Assembly: GCA_035310015.1 (NCBI GenBank)
Contig: DATGEO010000034.1
Location: forward strand, 1 to 17,586
DNA length: 17,586 nt
Source of the DNA: DATGEO01 sp035310015
GTDB lineage: Bacteria; Chloroflexota; Dormibacteria; Dormibacterales; Dormibacteraceae
Direction of reading: 5' to 3'
Shown piece by piece: positions 1 to 7,031 of the stretch. The notes beneath the pieces are model-generated. The model had not been told where the DNA came from and searched no databases. It saw only the letters and a list, made by a program, of their open reading frames with translations. The translations under genes were made by a program, and so were the position numbers. How positions within the stretch are numbered: the stretch's first letter is position 1; every line of letters starts with the position of its first letter.

Positions 1-1
1 A

Positions 2-1378
2 TATGGGATGAACACCGGCGGCCCGATCATCATGAACATCGGCTGGCCGCTCGTCGGCCTGTTCGTTCTGATGGTAGGCCTGGCCATGGCCGAGGTGTGC
101 TCGAGCTATCCGACGGCCGGCGGCCTCTACTACTGGGCGGCCAAGCTTGGCGGCAAGAACTCGGCCGCCTGGAGCTGGTTCACCGGCTGGTTCAATCTGC
201 TCGGCCAGGTCGGGATCACCGCCGGCATCGACTTCGGCCTCGCCCTGTTCGCCGACGCCCTCCTCAACGCCCTGTTCAACTACCCGACCTCGCCGATCTG
301 GATCGTTCTCATCTACACGGTCGTCCTGGCCGCCCACGGGCTGCTCAACACTTTCGGGGTCGGGGTGGTCGCGTTTCTCAACGACATCTCGGTGTGGTGG
401 CACCTGGTCGGGGTCGCGATCATCTTCGTGGTCCTGTTCCTCGTCCCCGCGCATCATCAGACGATCTCCTTCATCTTCACGGACTTCGTCAACAACACGG
501 GTTTCGGCAACGGGATCTACGTCTTCTTCATCGGCCTCCTGCTCGCGCAGTACACGTTCACCGGCTACGACGCGTCGGCGCACATGACCGAGGAGACCAA
601 CAACGCAGCGGTTGCAGGGCCTCGCGGGATCGTGTGGTCGATCATCGTCTCGCTGATCGCGGGCTGGATCCTGCTGATCGGAGTCACCGGCGCCATCCAG
701 AACTATGCCGCCGAAGCCGGCGCGGTGACCCCCGGCGCGCAGGTCTTCCTCGACGCCGTCGGACACAACCTCGGCCTCTTCCTTCTGTTCATCATCGTGG
801 GCGCCCAGTTCTACTGCGGCATGTCCTCGGTGACCGCGAACTCGCGCATGATCTACGCCTTCTCGCGTGACGGCGCCGTGCCCGGCTCCCAGTTCTGGCA
901 CCGGATCAACCCCCGGACGCGCACTCCGACCAACTCGATCTGGTTTGCCGCCGTCGGCGCCTGGATCCTGGGCCTCCCGTACCTCGTCAGCCCGGTGGCC
1001 TACGCCGCGGTCACGTCCATCGCCGTGATCGGCCTGTACATCGCCTATGGGATCCCGATCCTGCTCCGGCTCCTCGCCGGCGAGAAGTTCCAGCGTGGTC
1101 CCTGGCACCTGAAGGGATGGAGCTATCTCGTAGGCTGGATCGCGGTGATATGGATCGCCTTCATCGCGATTCTCTTCATCCTCCCGGAGGCCGCTCCCGG
1201 CAACACCCCGAGCACGTTCAACTATGCGATCGTCGCCGTCGGCGTGGTTCTGGTCTACGCGGGCGCCTACTGGTTCCTCTCGGCGAAGAACTGGTTCAAG
1301 GGCCCGAAGGTCCAGGGATCGGCGGAAGAGCTGGCCCAGATCGAGAAAGAGCTCGAGGCGGTCGGCAGCGCCGGATAG
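2..1378 (+). CDS. Amino-acid/amine permease, APC superfamily (5' end cut by the window)
   Basis: Integral membrane transporter of the amino acid-polyamine-organocation family, inferred to import the substrate of the downstream catabolic genes. The frame is open to the left edge (codons Tyr-Gly precede the ATG at 8), and the visible protein begins at the family block NTGGP just before TM2, so roughly the N-terminus and TM1 are missing. The ATG at 8 is therefore not the real start. The TM2 block with AEVCSSYPTAGGLYYWAA is the classic consensus loop of this family, and about ten further hydrophobic segments follow. A conserved YDASAHMTEET segment lies near residues 187-197 and a SRMIYAFSRDGAVPG segment near 277-291. 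The tail is charged and cytoplasmic. The stop is followed at once by GGAGG (1380-1384) for the next gene, so it is the first visible gene of an operon. The family call is safe; the exact substrate (GABA, putrescine, ethanolamine or amino acid) cannot be read from the sequence. Confidence 0.93.
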   Translation, partial: YGMNTGGPIIMNIGWPLVGLFVLMVGLAMAEVCSSYPTAGGLYYWAAKLGGKNSAAWSWFTGWFNLLGQVGITAGIDFGLALFADALLNALFNYPTSPIWIVLIYTVVLAAHGLLNTFGVGVVAFLNDISVWWHLVGVAIIFVVLFLVPAHHQTISFIFTDFVNNTGFGNGIYVFFIGLLLAQYTFTGYDASAHMTEETNNAAVAGPRGIVWSIIVSLIAGWILLIGVTGAIQNYAAEAGAVTPGAQVFLDAVGHNLGLFLLFIIVGAQFYCGMSSVTANSRMIYAFSRDGAVPGSQFWHRINPRTRTPTNSIWFAAVGAWILGLPYLVSPVAYAAVTSIAVIGLYIAYGIPILLRLLAGEKFQRGPWHLKGWSYLVGWIAVIWIAFIAILFILPEAAPGNTPSTFNYAIVAVGVVLVYAGAYWFLSAKNWFKGPKVQGSAEELAQIEKELEAVGSAG

Positions 1379-1388
1379 CGGAGGCCCC

Positions 1389-2057
1389 CTGAACCAGCAT
1401 CGCCCGAGGATCGGGATAACGGTCAGCCCGCGGCGGGGCGAGGACTACTACTCGCCCTACCGCCGGGCTGTCGAGGCCGCCGGCGCCGAGCCGGTGGAGC
1501 TGCCGCCCGGGACTTTGGAGCTGCCGGCGGTCGACGGCCTGCTCCTGCCCGGCGGGTGGGACGTCGACCCGTCGCTCTACGGCGAGGCGAAGGACGAGAA
1601 GGTCGGGCCCATCGACCGCGAGCTCGACGACACCGAGCTGCGCCTGTTCGCCGAGGCCCGCGAGCGTGAGCTCCCGGTGCTCGGCATCTGCCGCGGCCAG
1701 CAGGTCATCAACGTCGCGATGGGGGGCTCGCTGGTGCAGCACCTGGAGGGCCACGAGGTACGGGAGCACGGCCGCAGTCACCTCGCGCACACGATCGAGG
1801 TCGACCCCGATTCGGAGCTGGGCCGTGCCGCCCGGGACCACCAGATCCGTGTCAACACCTTCCACCACCAGGCGATCAAGGCGCTCGCGCCGGGCCTGCA
1901 GCAGACGGCGCACGCGGAGGACGGGACCGTCGAGGGAGTCGAGTCGGACGACGGCTTGATCGTCGCCGTACAGTGCCATCCGGAAGAGCTGACCACCGAC
2001 CTGCCCTGGGCCCGCCGCCTTTTCGAGCGCTTCGTGGCCAGGGCGCGCAAGGAGTAA
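1389..2057 (+). CDS. puuD: Gamma-glutamyl-gamma-aminobutyrate hydrolase family protein (class I glutamine amidotransferase-like, PuuD-type)
   Basis: Cytoplasmic hydrolase that cleaves the gamma-glutamyl amide bond at the end of a glutamylated-amine pathway, releasing glutamate plus the amino acid product. With the start used here the protein is 222 aa, slightly short of E. coli PuuD (about 254). The N-terminus RPRIGITVSPRR is the family's first beta strand. GICRGQQ carries the nucleophile Cys101, and CHPE near residues 196-199 supplies the catalytic His197 and Glu199. No ATG, GTG or TTG lies in frame between 1224 and 1389. The ATG at 1224 would add 55 unrelated Arg/Ser-rich residues read out of frame from the permease. 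The CTG at 1389, 4 nt after GGAGG, places the start exactly where homologues begin, so I prefer it while treating the start as unsettled. The symbol reflects family membership; the substrate may be gamma-glutamylglycine instead of gamma-glutamyl-GABA. Confidence 0.9.
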   Translation: MNQHRPRIGITVSPRRGEDYYSPYRRAVEAAGAEPVELPPGTLELPAVDGLLLPGGWDVDPSLYGEAKDEKVGPIDRELDDTELRLFAEARERELPVLGICRGQQVINVAMGGSLVQHLEGHEVREHGRSHLAHTIEVDPDSELGRAARDHQIRVNTFHHQAIKALAPGLQQTAHAEDGTVEGVESDDGLIVAVQCHPEELTTDLPWARRLFERFVARARKE

Positions 2058-2063
2058 AGGACT

Positions 2064-3428
2064 TTGCTCACCGAGCCCGGCGTCCGGAAAGCGATCCTGA
2101 CGCGCGAGGAGCTGGCGCGCCAGGTGGAGCGCGGCGACGTCGACACCGTGGTCGTGGCCTTCACCGACATGCAGGGCCGGCTGATGGGCAAGCGCGTCGA
2201 CGCCGAGTACTTCGTCGAGTCGGCCTCGAAAGGCGAATCGACCGAGGGCTGCAACTACCTGCTTACGGTCGACATGGAGATGGAGCCCGTGCCCGGCTAC
2301 GAGATGGCGAGCTGGGAGCGCGGCTACGGCGACTTCGACCTGCACCCGGATTTCGCCACCCTGCGCCGCATCCCATGGCTCGAGGCCACGGCGCTCGTGC
2401 TCTGCGACGTGCGATGGCAGGACGGCTCGCCGGTGGTCGCCTCGCCGCGACAGGTGCTGCAGCACCAGATCGACCGCGCGCGCAAGCTCGGCTTCGAGCC
2501 GATGTTCGGCTCAGAGCTCGAGTTCTACCTGCTCAAAGAGACGTACGCCGAGGCGTTCGAGAAGAACTACCGCGACCTCACGCCGTCGGTGCAGTACAAC
2601 CTCGACTACCACATCCTCGCCACCACGTACGCCGAGCCGTTCATCCGCTCGGTGCGCAAGGGCATGAAGGCGGCGGGCATCGCGGTCGAGAGCTCCAAGG
2701 GCGAGGCCTGGCCGGGCCAGCAGGAGATCAACTTCCACTTTTCGGACGCGCTGACCATGGCCGACAACCACGTCATCTACAAGAACGGCATCAAGGAGAT
2801 GGCGAACCAGCACGGCTGCTCGGTCACCTTCATGGCCAAGCCCGATCACACGTGGATCGGATCGTCATGCCACGTGCACTCGAGCCTGTGGCGAGACTCG
2901 CGGAACACGTTCGACGGCGAGTCGGAGGTGTTCAAGCACTACCTCGCGGGACAGATCGCGTGCATGTCGGAGCTCGCGATCTTCATCGCGCCGAACGTCA
3001 ACTCCTACAAGCGCTACGCCGCCGGCACCTGGGCGCCGACGACGCTGGCGTGGGGCCACGACAACCGCACCTGCGGCTTCCGCATCGTCGGCCACGGCCA
3101 GCACCTGCGCACCGAGACGCGCATCCCCGGCGCTGACGTCAACCCGTACCTCACCTTCGCCGCGCTGCTGGCCGCGGGACTGCATGGAATCGAGAACAAG
3201 CTCGACCTGCCGCCGGCCTTCACCGGCAACGCCTACGAGTCGAACGTCCAGCGCTTCCCGCACACGCTGCGGGACGCGATCTCGGAGCTCGAGCGCGGCA
3301 AGATGGCGCGCGAGGCACTCGGGGCGGCGGTCGTCGACCACTATCTGAACTACGCGCGGACCGAGCAGGCCCAGTTCGACCGCATCGTCACGGAGTGGGA
3401 GCGGCAGCGGCTGTTCGAGCGCGGATGA
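2064..3428 (+). CDS. Glutamine-synthetase-family gamma-glutamyl-amine ligase (PuuA / GlnA3 / GlnA4 type)
   Basis: ATP-dependent ligase joining the gamma-carboxyl of glutamate to an amine. It is 454 aa with an N-terminal beta-grasp region (about 1-115, containing the block FTDMQGRLMGKR) and a C-terminal catalytic domain. Metal and substrate residues of the glutamine synthetase fold are visible: SELEFYL with Glu151 and Glu153, GQQEINFHF with Glu221, His270 and His272 in CHVHSSLW, then NSYKRY and ETRIPGADVNPYL. It lacks the adenylylation-site region typical of housekeeping GlnA and matches the shorter branch acting on polyamines or ethanolamine. The start is TTG at 2064, with AAGGAG (2049-2054) at a spacing of 9 inside the end of the preceding gene. 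The position between the hydrolase and the aldehyde dehydrogenase, with an ATGA overlap into the latter, argues for a catabolic ligase instead of nitrogen assimilation. The choice between polyamine and ethanolamine cannot be made from visible motifs alone. Confidence 0.92.
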   Translation: MLTEPGVRKAILTREELARQVERGDVDTVVVAFTDMQGRLMGKRVDAEYFVESASKGESTEGCNYLLTVDMEMEPVPGYEMASWERGYGDFDLHPDFATLRRIPWLEATALVLCDVRWQDGSPVVASPRQVLQHQIDRARKLGFEPMFGSELEFYLLKETYAEAFEKNYRDLTPSVQYNLDYHILATTYAEPFIRSVRKGMKAAGIAVESSKGEAWPGQQEINFHFSDALTMADNHVIYKNGIKEMANQHGCSVTFMAKPDHTWIGSSCHVHSSLWRDSRNTFDGESEVFKHYLAGQIACMSELAIFIAPNVNSYKRYAAGTWAPTTLAWGHDNRTCGFRIVGHGQHLRTETRIPGADVNPYLTFAALLAAGLHGIENKLDLPPAFTGNAYESNVQRFPHTLRDAISELERGKMAREALGAAVVDHYLNYARTEQAQFDRIVTEWERQRLFERG

Positions 3429-4795
3429 GCGCCACCACCTCGGCCACCCTCGACGTCATCAACCCCGCCACGGAGAAGCCGATCGCGCACCTCGAGCGCG
3501 CGGGCGTGGAGGCAACGGACCGCGCCGTCGCGGCCGCCAGGAAGGCATACCCGGCGTGGCGCGCGGTCAAGCCCGCGGACCGGGCGCGCCTGCTGCGCCG
3601 CGTCGCGACCCTGGTGGAAGAGCACGGCGAGGAGCTCGCCCGGCTCGAAACCGCCAACGTCGGCAAGCCGCTCGGCGATTCGCGGTGGGAGGTCGGCATG
3701 GTCGCCGACGTCTTCCACTTCTACTCAGGCGCGATCGAGAAGCACTACGGCGAGACGATCCCGGTGGCGGGCGGCGTGGACGTGACCTTTCGAGAACCGC
3801 TCGGCGTCGTCGGGCTCATCGTGCCGTGGAACTTCCCGATCATGCTTGCGAGCTGGAAGCTCGGGCCCGCGCTCGCGTGCGGCAACACGGTCGTGCTCAA
3901 GCCCGCCGAGGTGACGCCGCTGACCGCGGTGCGGTTCGCCGAGCTCGCGCTGGAAGCCGGCGTTCCCGAAGGCGTGGTCAACGTCGTCGTCGGGCCGGGC
4001 TCTGTCGCCGGCGAGCGCCTGATCGCCCATCCTGACGTGGCGAAGATCGGCTTCACCGGGTCGACCGAGGTGGGGCGCCGGGTGATGGAGGGCGCGGCCA
4101 GGACCATCAAGCGCGTGACGCTCGAGCTCGGCGGCAAGTCGGCCAACGTGATCTTCGCCGACGCCGACCTCGAGAAGGCGGCGGCGGCCGCGCCGGGCGC
4201 CGTCTTCGGCAACGCCGGCCAGGACTGCTGCGCGCGTTCGCGCGTGCTCGTCCAGAAGTCGGTTTACGACCGCGTCGTGCAGCTGCTGACCGACGCCACG
4301 CGCAAGTTCAAGGTCGGCGACCCGGAGGCGCCCGGCACCGAGATGGGGCCGCTCATCTCGGCCGGCCACCGCAAGCTGGTCGCCGGATTCGTGGAGGGCA
4401 AGCCGCTGTTCCAGGGCAGCGTCCCATCGGGTCCTGGCTACTGGTTTCCGTGCACGCTCGTCGAGGCGAGCGCGGGCGACCGCATCGCGCAGGAGGAGGT
4501 CTTCGGCCCGGTCGCCGCGATCATTCCCTTCGAGGACGAGGCCGATGCGATTCGCATCGCCAACGACTCGCCGTACGGGCTGTCGGGCTCGATCTGGACG
4601 CGTGACGGCGCGCGGGCGTTCCGCGTGGCGCGCGGCATCGACACAGGCGTCCTTTCCGTGAACTCCAACAGCTCTGTGCGCGTGGTCACGCCTTTCGGCG
4701 GCTTCAAGCAGTCGGGATTCGGCCGCGAGCTGAGCATGCATGCGATGGACGGTTACTCCGAGGTGAAGAACGTGTTCATGTCGACCGAGGCCTAG
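3425..4795 (+). CDS. NAD(P)-dependent aldehyde dehydrogenase (PuuC-like role)
   Basis: Oxidises an aldehyde to the carboxylate in the cytoplasm. In this operon the expected substrate is a gamma-glutamyl-amino-aldehyde. Of 456 aa, the Rossmann part shows PWNFP with Asn136 (oxyanion hole) and FTGSTEVGRRV. Glu234 in LELGGK is the general base, and Cys268 in GQDCCARS is the nucleophile. EEVFGPV and FGGFKQSGFGRE close the family signature. The ATG at 3425 overlaps the preceding TGA (ATGA), giving the N-terminus MSATTSATLDVINPATEKP, which aligns with family starts. A longer reading from 3395 adds only ten residues out of the upstream gene and is rejected. The protein is shorter than the usual 475-500 aa, mainly because the segment between MGPLISAGHRK and GPGYWFPCTL (about residues 320-337) is compact. 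The family call is firm and the substrate is inferred from neighbours. Confidence 0.93.
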   Translation: MSATTSATLDVINPATEKPIAHLERAGVEATDRAVAAARKAYPAWRAVKPADRARLLRRVATLVEEHGEELARLETANVGKPLGDSRWEVGMVADVFHFYSGAIEKHYGETIPVAGGVDVTFREPLGVVGLIVPWNFPIMLASWKLGPALACGNTVVLKPAEVTPLTAVRFAELALEAGVPEGVVNVVVGPGSVAGERLIAHPDVAKIGFTGSTEVGRRVMEGAARTIKRVTLELGGKSANVIFADADLEKAAAAAPGAVFGNAGQDCCARSRVLVQKSVYDRVVQLLTDATRKFKVGDPEAPGTEMGPLISAGHRKLVAGFVEGKPLFQGSVPSGPGYWFPCTLVEASAGDRIAQEEVFGPVAAIIPFEDEADAIRIANDSPYGLSGSIWTRDGARAFRVARGIDTGVLSVNSNSSVRVVTPFGGFKQSGFGRELSMHAMDGYSEVKNVFMSTEA

Positions 4796-4796
4796 C

Positions 4797-5564
4797 GTGG
4801 GAAGACTCGACGGCAAGGTCGCCGTCATCACCGGCGCAGCAGGCGGCATCGGCCGCGAGGCCGCCATCCTCTTCTCATCCGAAGGCGCGAAGGTCTGCAT
4901 CGCCGACGTCGGGCGCGAGGCCGGCGAGAAGGCCGCCGCCGAGTGCCGCGAGGCGTTCTTCTTCCAGGCCGACGTCAGCGACCCGAAGAGCGTGCAGGCG
5001 ATGTACGCCGAGACCAGGAAGCGCTACGGCAAGGTCGACGTGCTCTACAACAACGCCGGAATAATGCCCGCCGACGACGACTCGATCCTCACGACCGAGC
5101 CCGACGCGTGGGACCGCGTGCAGGCGGTCAACGCCAAGGGCGTCTACCTGTGCTGCAAGTACGGGATCCCCTGCCTGCTCGAGGCCGGCGGCGGATCTGT
5201 CATCAACGTCGCCTCGTTCGTGGCGCTCGTCGGCGCCGCGACGTCGCAGATCGGCTACACCGCCAGCAAGGGCGCCGTCCTGTCGATGAGCCGCGAGCTC
5301 GCCGTGCAGTTCGCCCGCCAGGGCGTTCGCGTCAACGCCCTTTGCCCGGGTCCCGTCGAGACCCCGCTGCTCATGCGCCTGTTCTCCGAAACGCCGGGTG
5401 CCTACGAGCGCCGGCGCGTGCACCTGCCGATGGGCCGGCTCGCCAAGGCGCGCGAGATCGCCAACGCCGCGCTTTTTCTCGCGAGCGACGAGTCAAGCTA
5501 CGTGAACGGCTCGACGTTCCTCGTCGACGGTGGCCTGACCGCCGCCTACGTGACCCCCGAGTAG
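4797..5564 (+). CDS. Short-chain dehydrogenase/reductase (classical SDR)
   Basis: NAD(P)-dependent oxidoreductase of 255 aa, the usual length for classical SDRs. Visible motifs are the cofactor loop TGAAGGIG (residues 12-19), Asp37 in CIADVG at the end of beta-2 favouring NAD, NNAG (85-88), and the YTASK catalytic pair Tyr154/Lys158. The active-site Ser is in INVASF (Ser140), 14 residues before Tyr instead of the usual 13. The substrate-loop block ALCPGPVETPLL and the end STFLVDGGLTAAYVTPE are typical of SDRs often labelled 3-oxoacyl-ACP reductase, a label not supported by this context. It starts with GTG one base after the aldehyde dehydrogenase stop, with GAGG (4787-4790) 6 nt upstream. It is the last gene of the amine operon, so it probably oxidises an alcohol or amino-alcohol intermediate to the aldehyde used by the preceding enzyme; this is inference. 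Confidence 0.92.
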   Translation: MGRLDGKVAVITGAAGGIGREAAILFSSEGAKVCIADVGREAGEKAAAECREAFFFQADVSDPKSVQAMYAETRKRYGKVDVLYNNAGIMPADDDSILTTEPDAWDRVQAVNAKGVYLCCKYGIPCLLEAGGGSVINVASFVALVGAATSQIGYTASKGAVLSMSRELAVQFARQGVRVNALCPGPVETPLLMRLFSETPGAYERRRVHLPMGRLAKAREIANAALFLASDESSYVNGSTFLVDGGLTAAYVTPE

Positions 5565-5580
5565 CCGCACCCATACCGCC

Positions 5581-5638
5581 CGTTTTGCGCAGAACGTGCG
5601 CTTCCCACCGGTGAATTCCGCACGTCTTGCGCCAAACG
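5581..5638. repeat. Large imperfect palindrome across the SDR-azlC junction and azlC start
   Basis: Two 20-base arms, 5581-5600 and 5619-5638, are inverted copies matching at 17 of 20 positions around an 18-base centre. The centre itself contains the perfect 8-base palindrome CACCGGTG (5606-5613), sharing the same symmetry axis at 5609.5. Each arm also matches the other as a direct repeat of the unit TTGCGCxxAACGYGCG (13 of 16). There is no T-run after it, so it is not a standard intrinsic terminator. It covers the GTG at 5596 and the GTG at 5611, both possible azlC starts. It could be an operator for a dimeric regulator, an mRNA hairpin hiding the azlC start, or one copy of a dispersed repeat. 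Confidence 0.6.
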
Positions 5639-6288
5639 CGCGGAATGCCATCGTCCGCGACGCGCTTGGCATCGGCGTCGCGACCGGCGCCTACGCGCTG
5701 TCATTCGGCGCGATCTCGGTCACGGCCGGGCTTTCGATCGCGCAGACCTGCGCGCTCTCGCTGCTGATGTTCACGGGCGCGTCGCAGTTCGCCTTCGTCG
5801 GCGTCATCGCCTCAGGCGGGAACGCCTGGGCCGGCGCCGCGACCGCGGCCCTGCTCGGCTCGCGCAACGCGCTGTACGGGCTGCGTCTCAGCTCGATCCT
5901 GCGGACGGTGGGCCGGCGGCGATTCGCCGCGGCGCAGCTGGTCATCGACGAGTCGACGGCCATGGCGATCGCGCGCGACGAGCCCGCGGCCGGCCGTTTC
6001 GCCTTCTATGCCACCGGGCTGTCGGTGTTCGCGCTGTGGAACCTCGGCACCTTCATCGGCGCCCTGGCGACCCACGCGCTGCCGGACCCCAAGGTGCTGG
6101 GCTTCGACGCCGCGCCGCCGGCGGCTTTTCTCGCGCTGCTGGCTCCTCGCCTCCGCGCCCGTGAGCCGCTGGCCATTGCCCTGGCCGCCGCCCTGGTCGC
6201 GCTGGTGGCGCTCCCGTTCGTGCCGGCGGGCGTGCCGCTGCTGATCGTCGCGATCCTGGTCGTCGTGTACGGGGTGCGGCCGCGATGA
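5596..6288 (+). CDS. azlC: AzlC family branched-chain amino acid exporter, large subunit
   Basis: Polytopic membrane protein that with AzlD forms the AzlCD exporter of branched-chain amino acids and their analogues. It is 230 aa, the normal AzlC size. The signature FTGASQFAFVGV lies near residues 59-70, followed by a SRNALYGLRLS segment with about seven hydrophobic segments in total, and a final basic VYGVRPR tail. The start is uncertain: GTG at 5596 (used here) or GTG at 5611, neither with a Shine-Dalgarno sequence and both inside a large palindrome. The conserved part begins at RDALGIG (residue 21 of the longer form). The stop overlaps the azlD ATG (ATGA at 6285-6288), so the two are translationally coupled. 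It sits 31 nt after the SDR gene and might be read from the same transcript, although the palindrome suggests separate control. Confidence 0.9.
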   Translation: MRFPPVNSARLAPNARNAIVRDALGIGVATGAYALSFGAISVTAGLSIAQTCALSLLMFTGASQFAFVGVIASGGNAWAGAATAALLGSRNALYGLRLSSILRTVGRRRFAAAQLVIDESTAMAIARDEPAAGRFAFYATGLSVFALWNLGTFIGALATHALPDPKVLGFDAAPPAAFLALLAPRLRAREPLAIALAAALVALVALPFVPAGVPLLIVAILVVVYGVRPR

Positions 6289-6587
6289 CGTGGGCCGCCC
6301 TGCTGGTCGCGGCGGCTGCGTGCTACGCCATCAAGCTCGCGGGCGTGTCACTGCCGCAGCGGGTGCTCGAAGACCCTCGCATCCAGCGCACGGTGCCTCT
6401 GCTGCCGGTGGCCCTGCTCGCGGCTTTGATCGCAACTCAGACGTTATCCAGCGGGCGTCACCTCGCGCTCGACGTGCGCGCGGCCGCCCTGGCGGTGGCA
6501 GGCGTGGCGGTGCTTCTGCGCGCACCTTTTCTGGTCGTGGTCGCCGCGGCCGCCGCGACCGCGGCTCTGCTGCGGCTGGCAATTTAG
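6285..6587 (+). CDS. azlD: AzlD family branched-chain amino acid exporter, small subunit
   Basis: Small membrane partner of AzlC, 100 aa, with three to four hydrophobic segments separated by the RVLEDPRIQRTVPLLPVALL block (residues 26-45), whose PR..RTVPLLP spacing is characteristic of AzlD. The ATG overlaps the azlC stop in the usual ATGA arrangement, and GGGG about 9 nt upstream may help ribosome binding. The Ala/Val/Leu-rich composition after residue 60 is membrane-spanning. Pairing with azlC makes the call much stronger than sequence alone would. Confidence 0.88.
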   Translation: MTWAALLVAAAACYAIKLAGVSLPQRVLEDPRIQRTVPLLPVALLAALIATQTLSSGRHLALDVRAAALAVAGVAVLLRAPFLVVVAAAAATAALLRLAI

Positions 6588-6590
6588 TCT

Positions 6591-7031
6591 GTGGCGGTGG
6601 AGATCGTCGAGGTCACTGACGCGACGCCGGCGGTCCAGGAGGCGCTCGCGCGCCTGCTGCCGCAGCTGAACCCGGCCCTGACAGTCCCGGACCTGCGGCG
6701 GGTGCAAGCGCTGATGGACGATCCCGACGTCACGCTGCTCTTCGCGAGAGAGGGCGAAGAGGTCGTCGGCACCGCGACATTGATCGTGTACACGACCCCT
6801 TTCTGGATCAAGGCGCGGATCGACGAGGTGGTGGTCGACGCCGGTTCGCGCGGCAAGAGCGTCGGCGAGGCGATGGTCCGGGCATGCCTCGACGTCGCGC
6901 GGAAGAAGGGCGCCCAGATCGCGGAGCTTCAGTCCGCCCGCATCGACGAGCGAGCATCGGCCCACCGGCTCTACCTGCGGATGGGATTCCAGATCCGCAA
7001 CTCCGACATCTTCAGGATTTCGCTGCGCTGA
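6591..7031 (+). CDS. GNAT family N-acetyltransferase
   Basis: Cytoplasmic acetyl-CoA-dependent acetyltransferase of 146 aa, a full single GNAT domain. The core strand EVVGTATLIV (57-66) leads to the acetyl-CoA pyrophosphate loop in EVVVDAGSRGKSVGEAMV (79-96). The loop reads R-G-K-S-V-G, a slight departure from the common R/Q-x-x-G-x-G/A. Motif B follows with SAHRLYLRMGFQIR (123-136), the typical end helix and strand of small-molecule or peptide acetylases. The substrate cannot be told. The GTG start lies 3 nt after the azlD stop, and a second GTG two codons later is an alternative; neither has a Shine-Dalgarno sequence. The 3' end overlaps the convergent pepF gene by 20 nt. Being directly behind azlCD it is probably cotranscribed, but a functional link is only a guess. 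Confidence 0.9.
   Translation: MAVEIVEVTDATPAVQEALARLLPQLNPALTVPDLRRVQALMDDPDVTLLFAREGEEVVGTATLIVYTTPFWIKARIDEVVVDAGSRGKSVGEAMVRACLDVARKKGAQIAELQSARIDERASAHRLYLRMGFQIRNSDIFRISLR

Noticed and set aside
1224..1388. 55-residue N-terminal extension of the PuuD-type protein from ATG 1224
   Set aside because: It is out-of-frame permease sequence rich in Arg and Ser and not part of the hydrolase fold.
1296..2465. 389-codon - strand frame opposite the hydrolase and ligase genes
   Set aside because: Shadow of two genes with clear catalytic motifs; no motif or start signal of its own.
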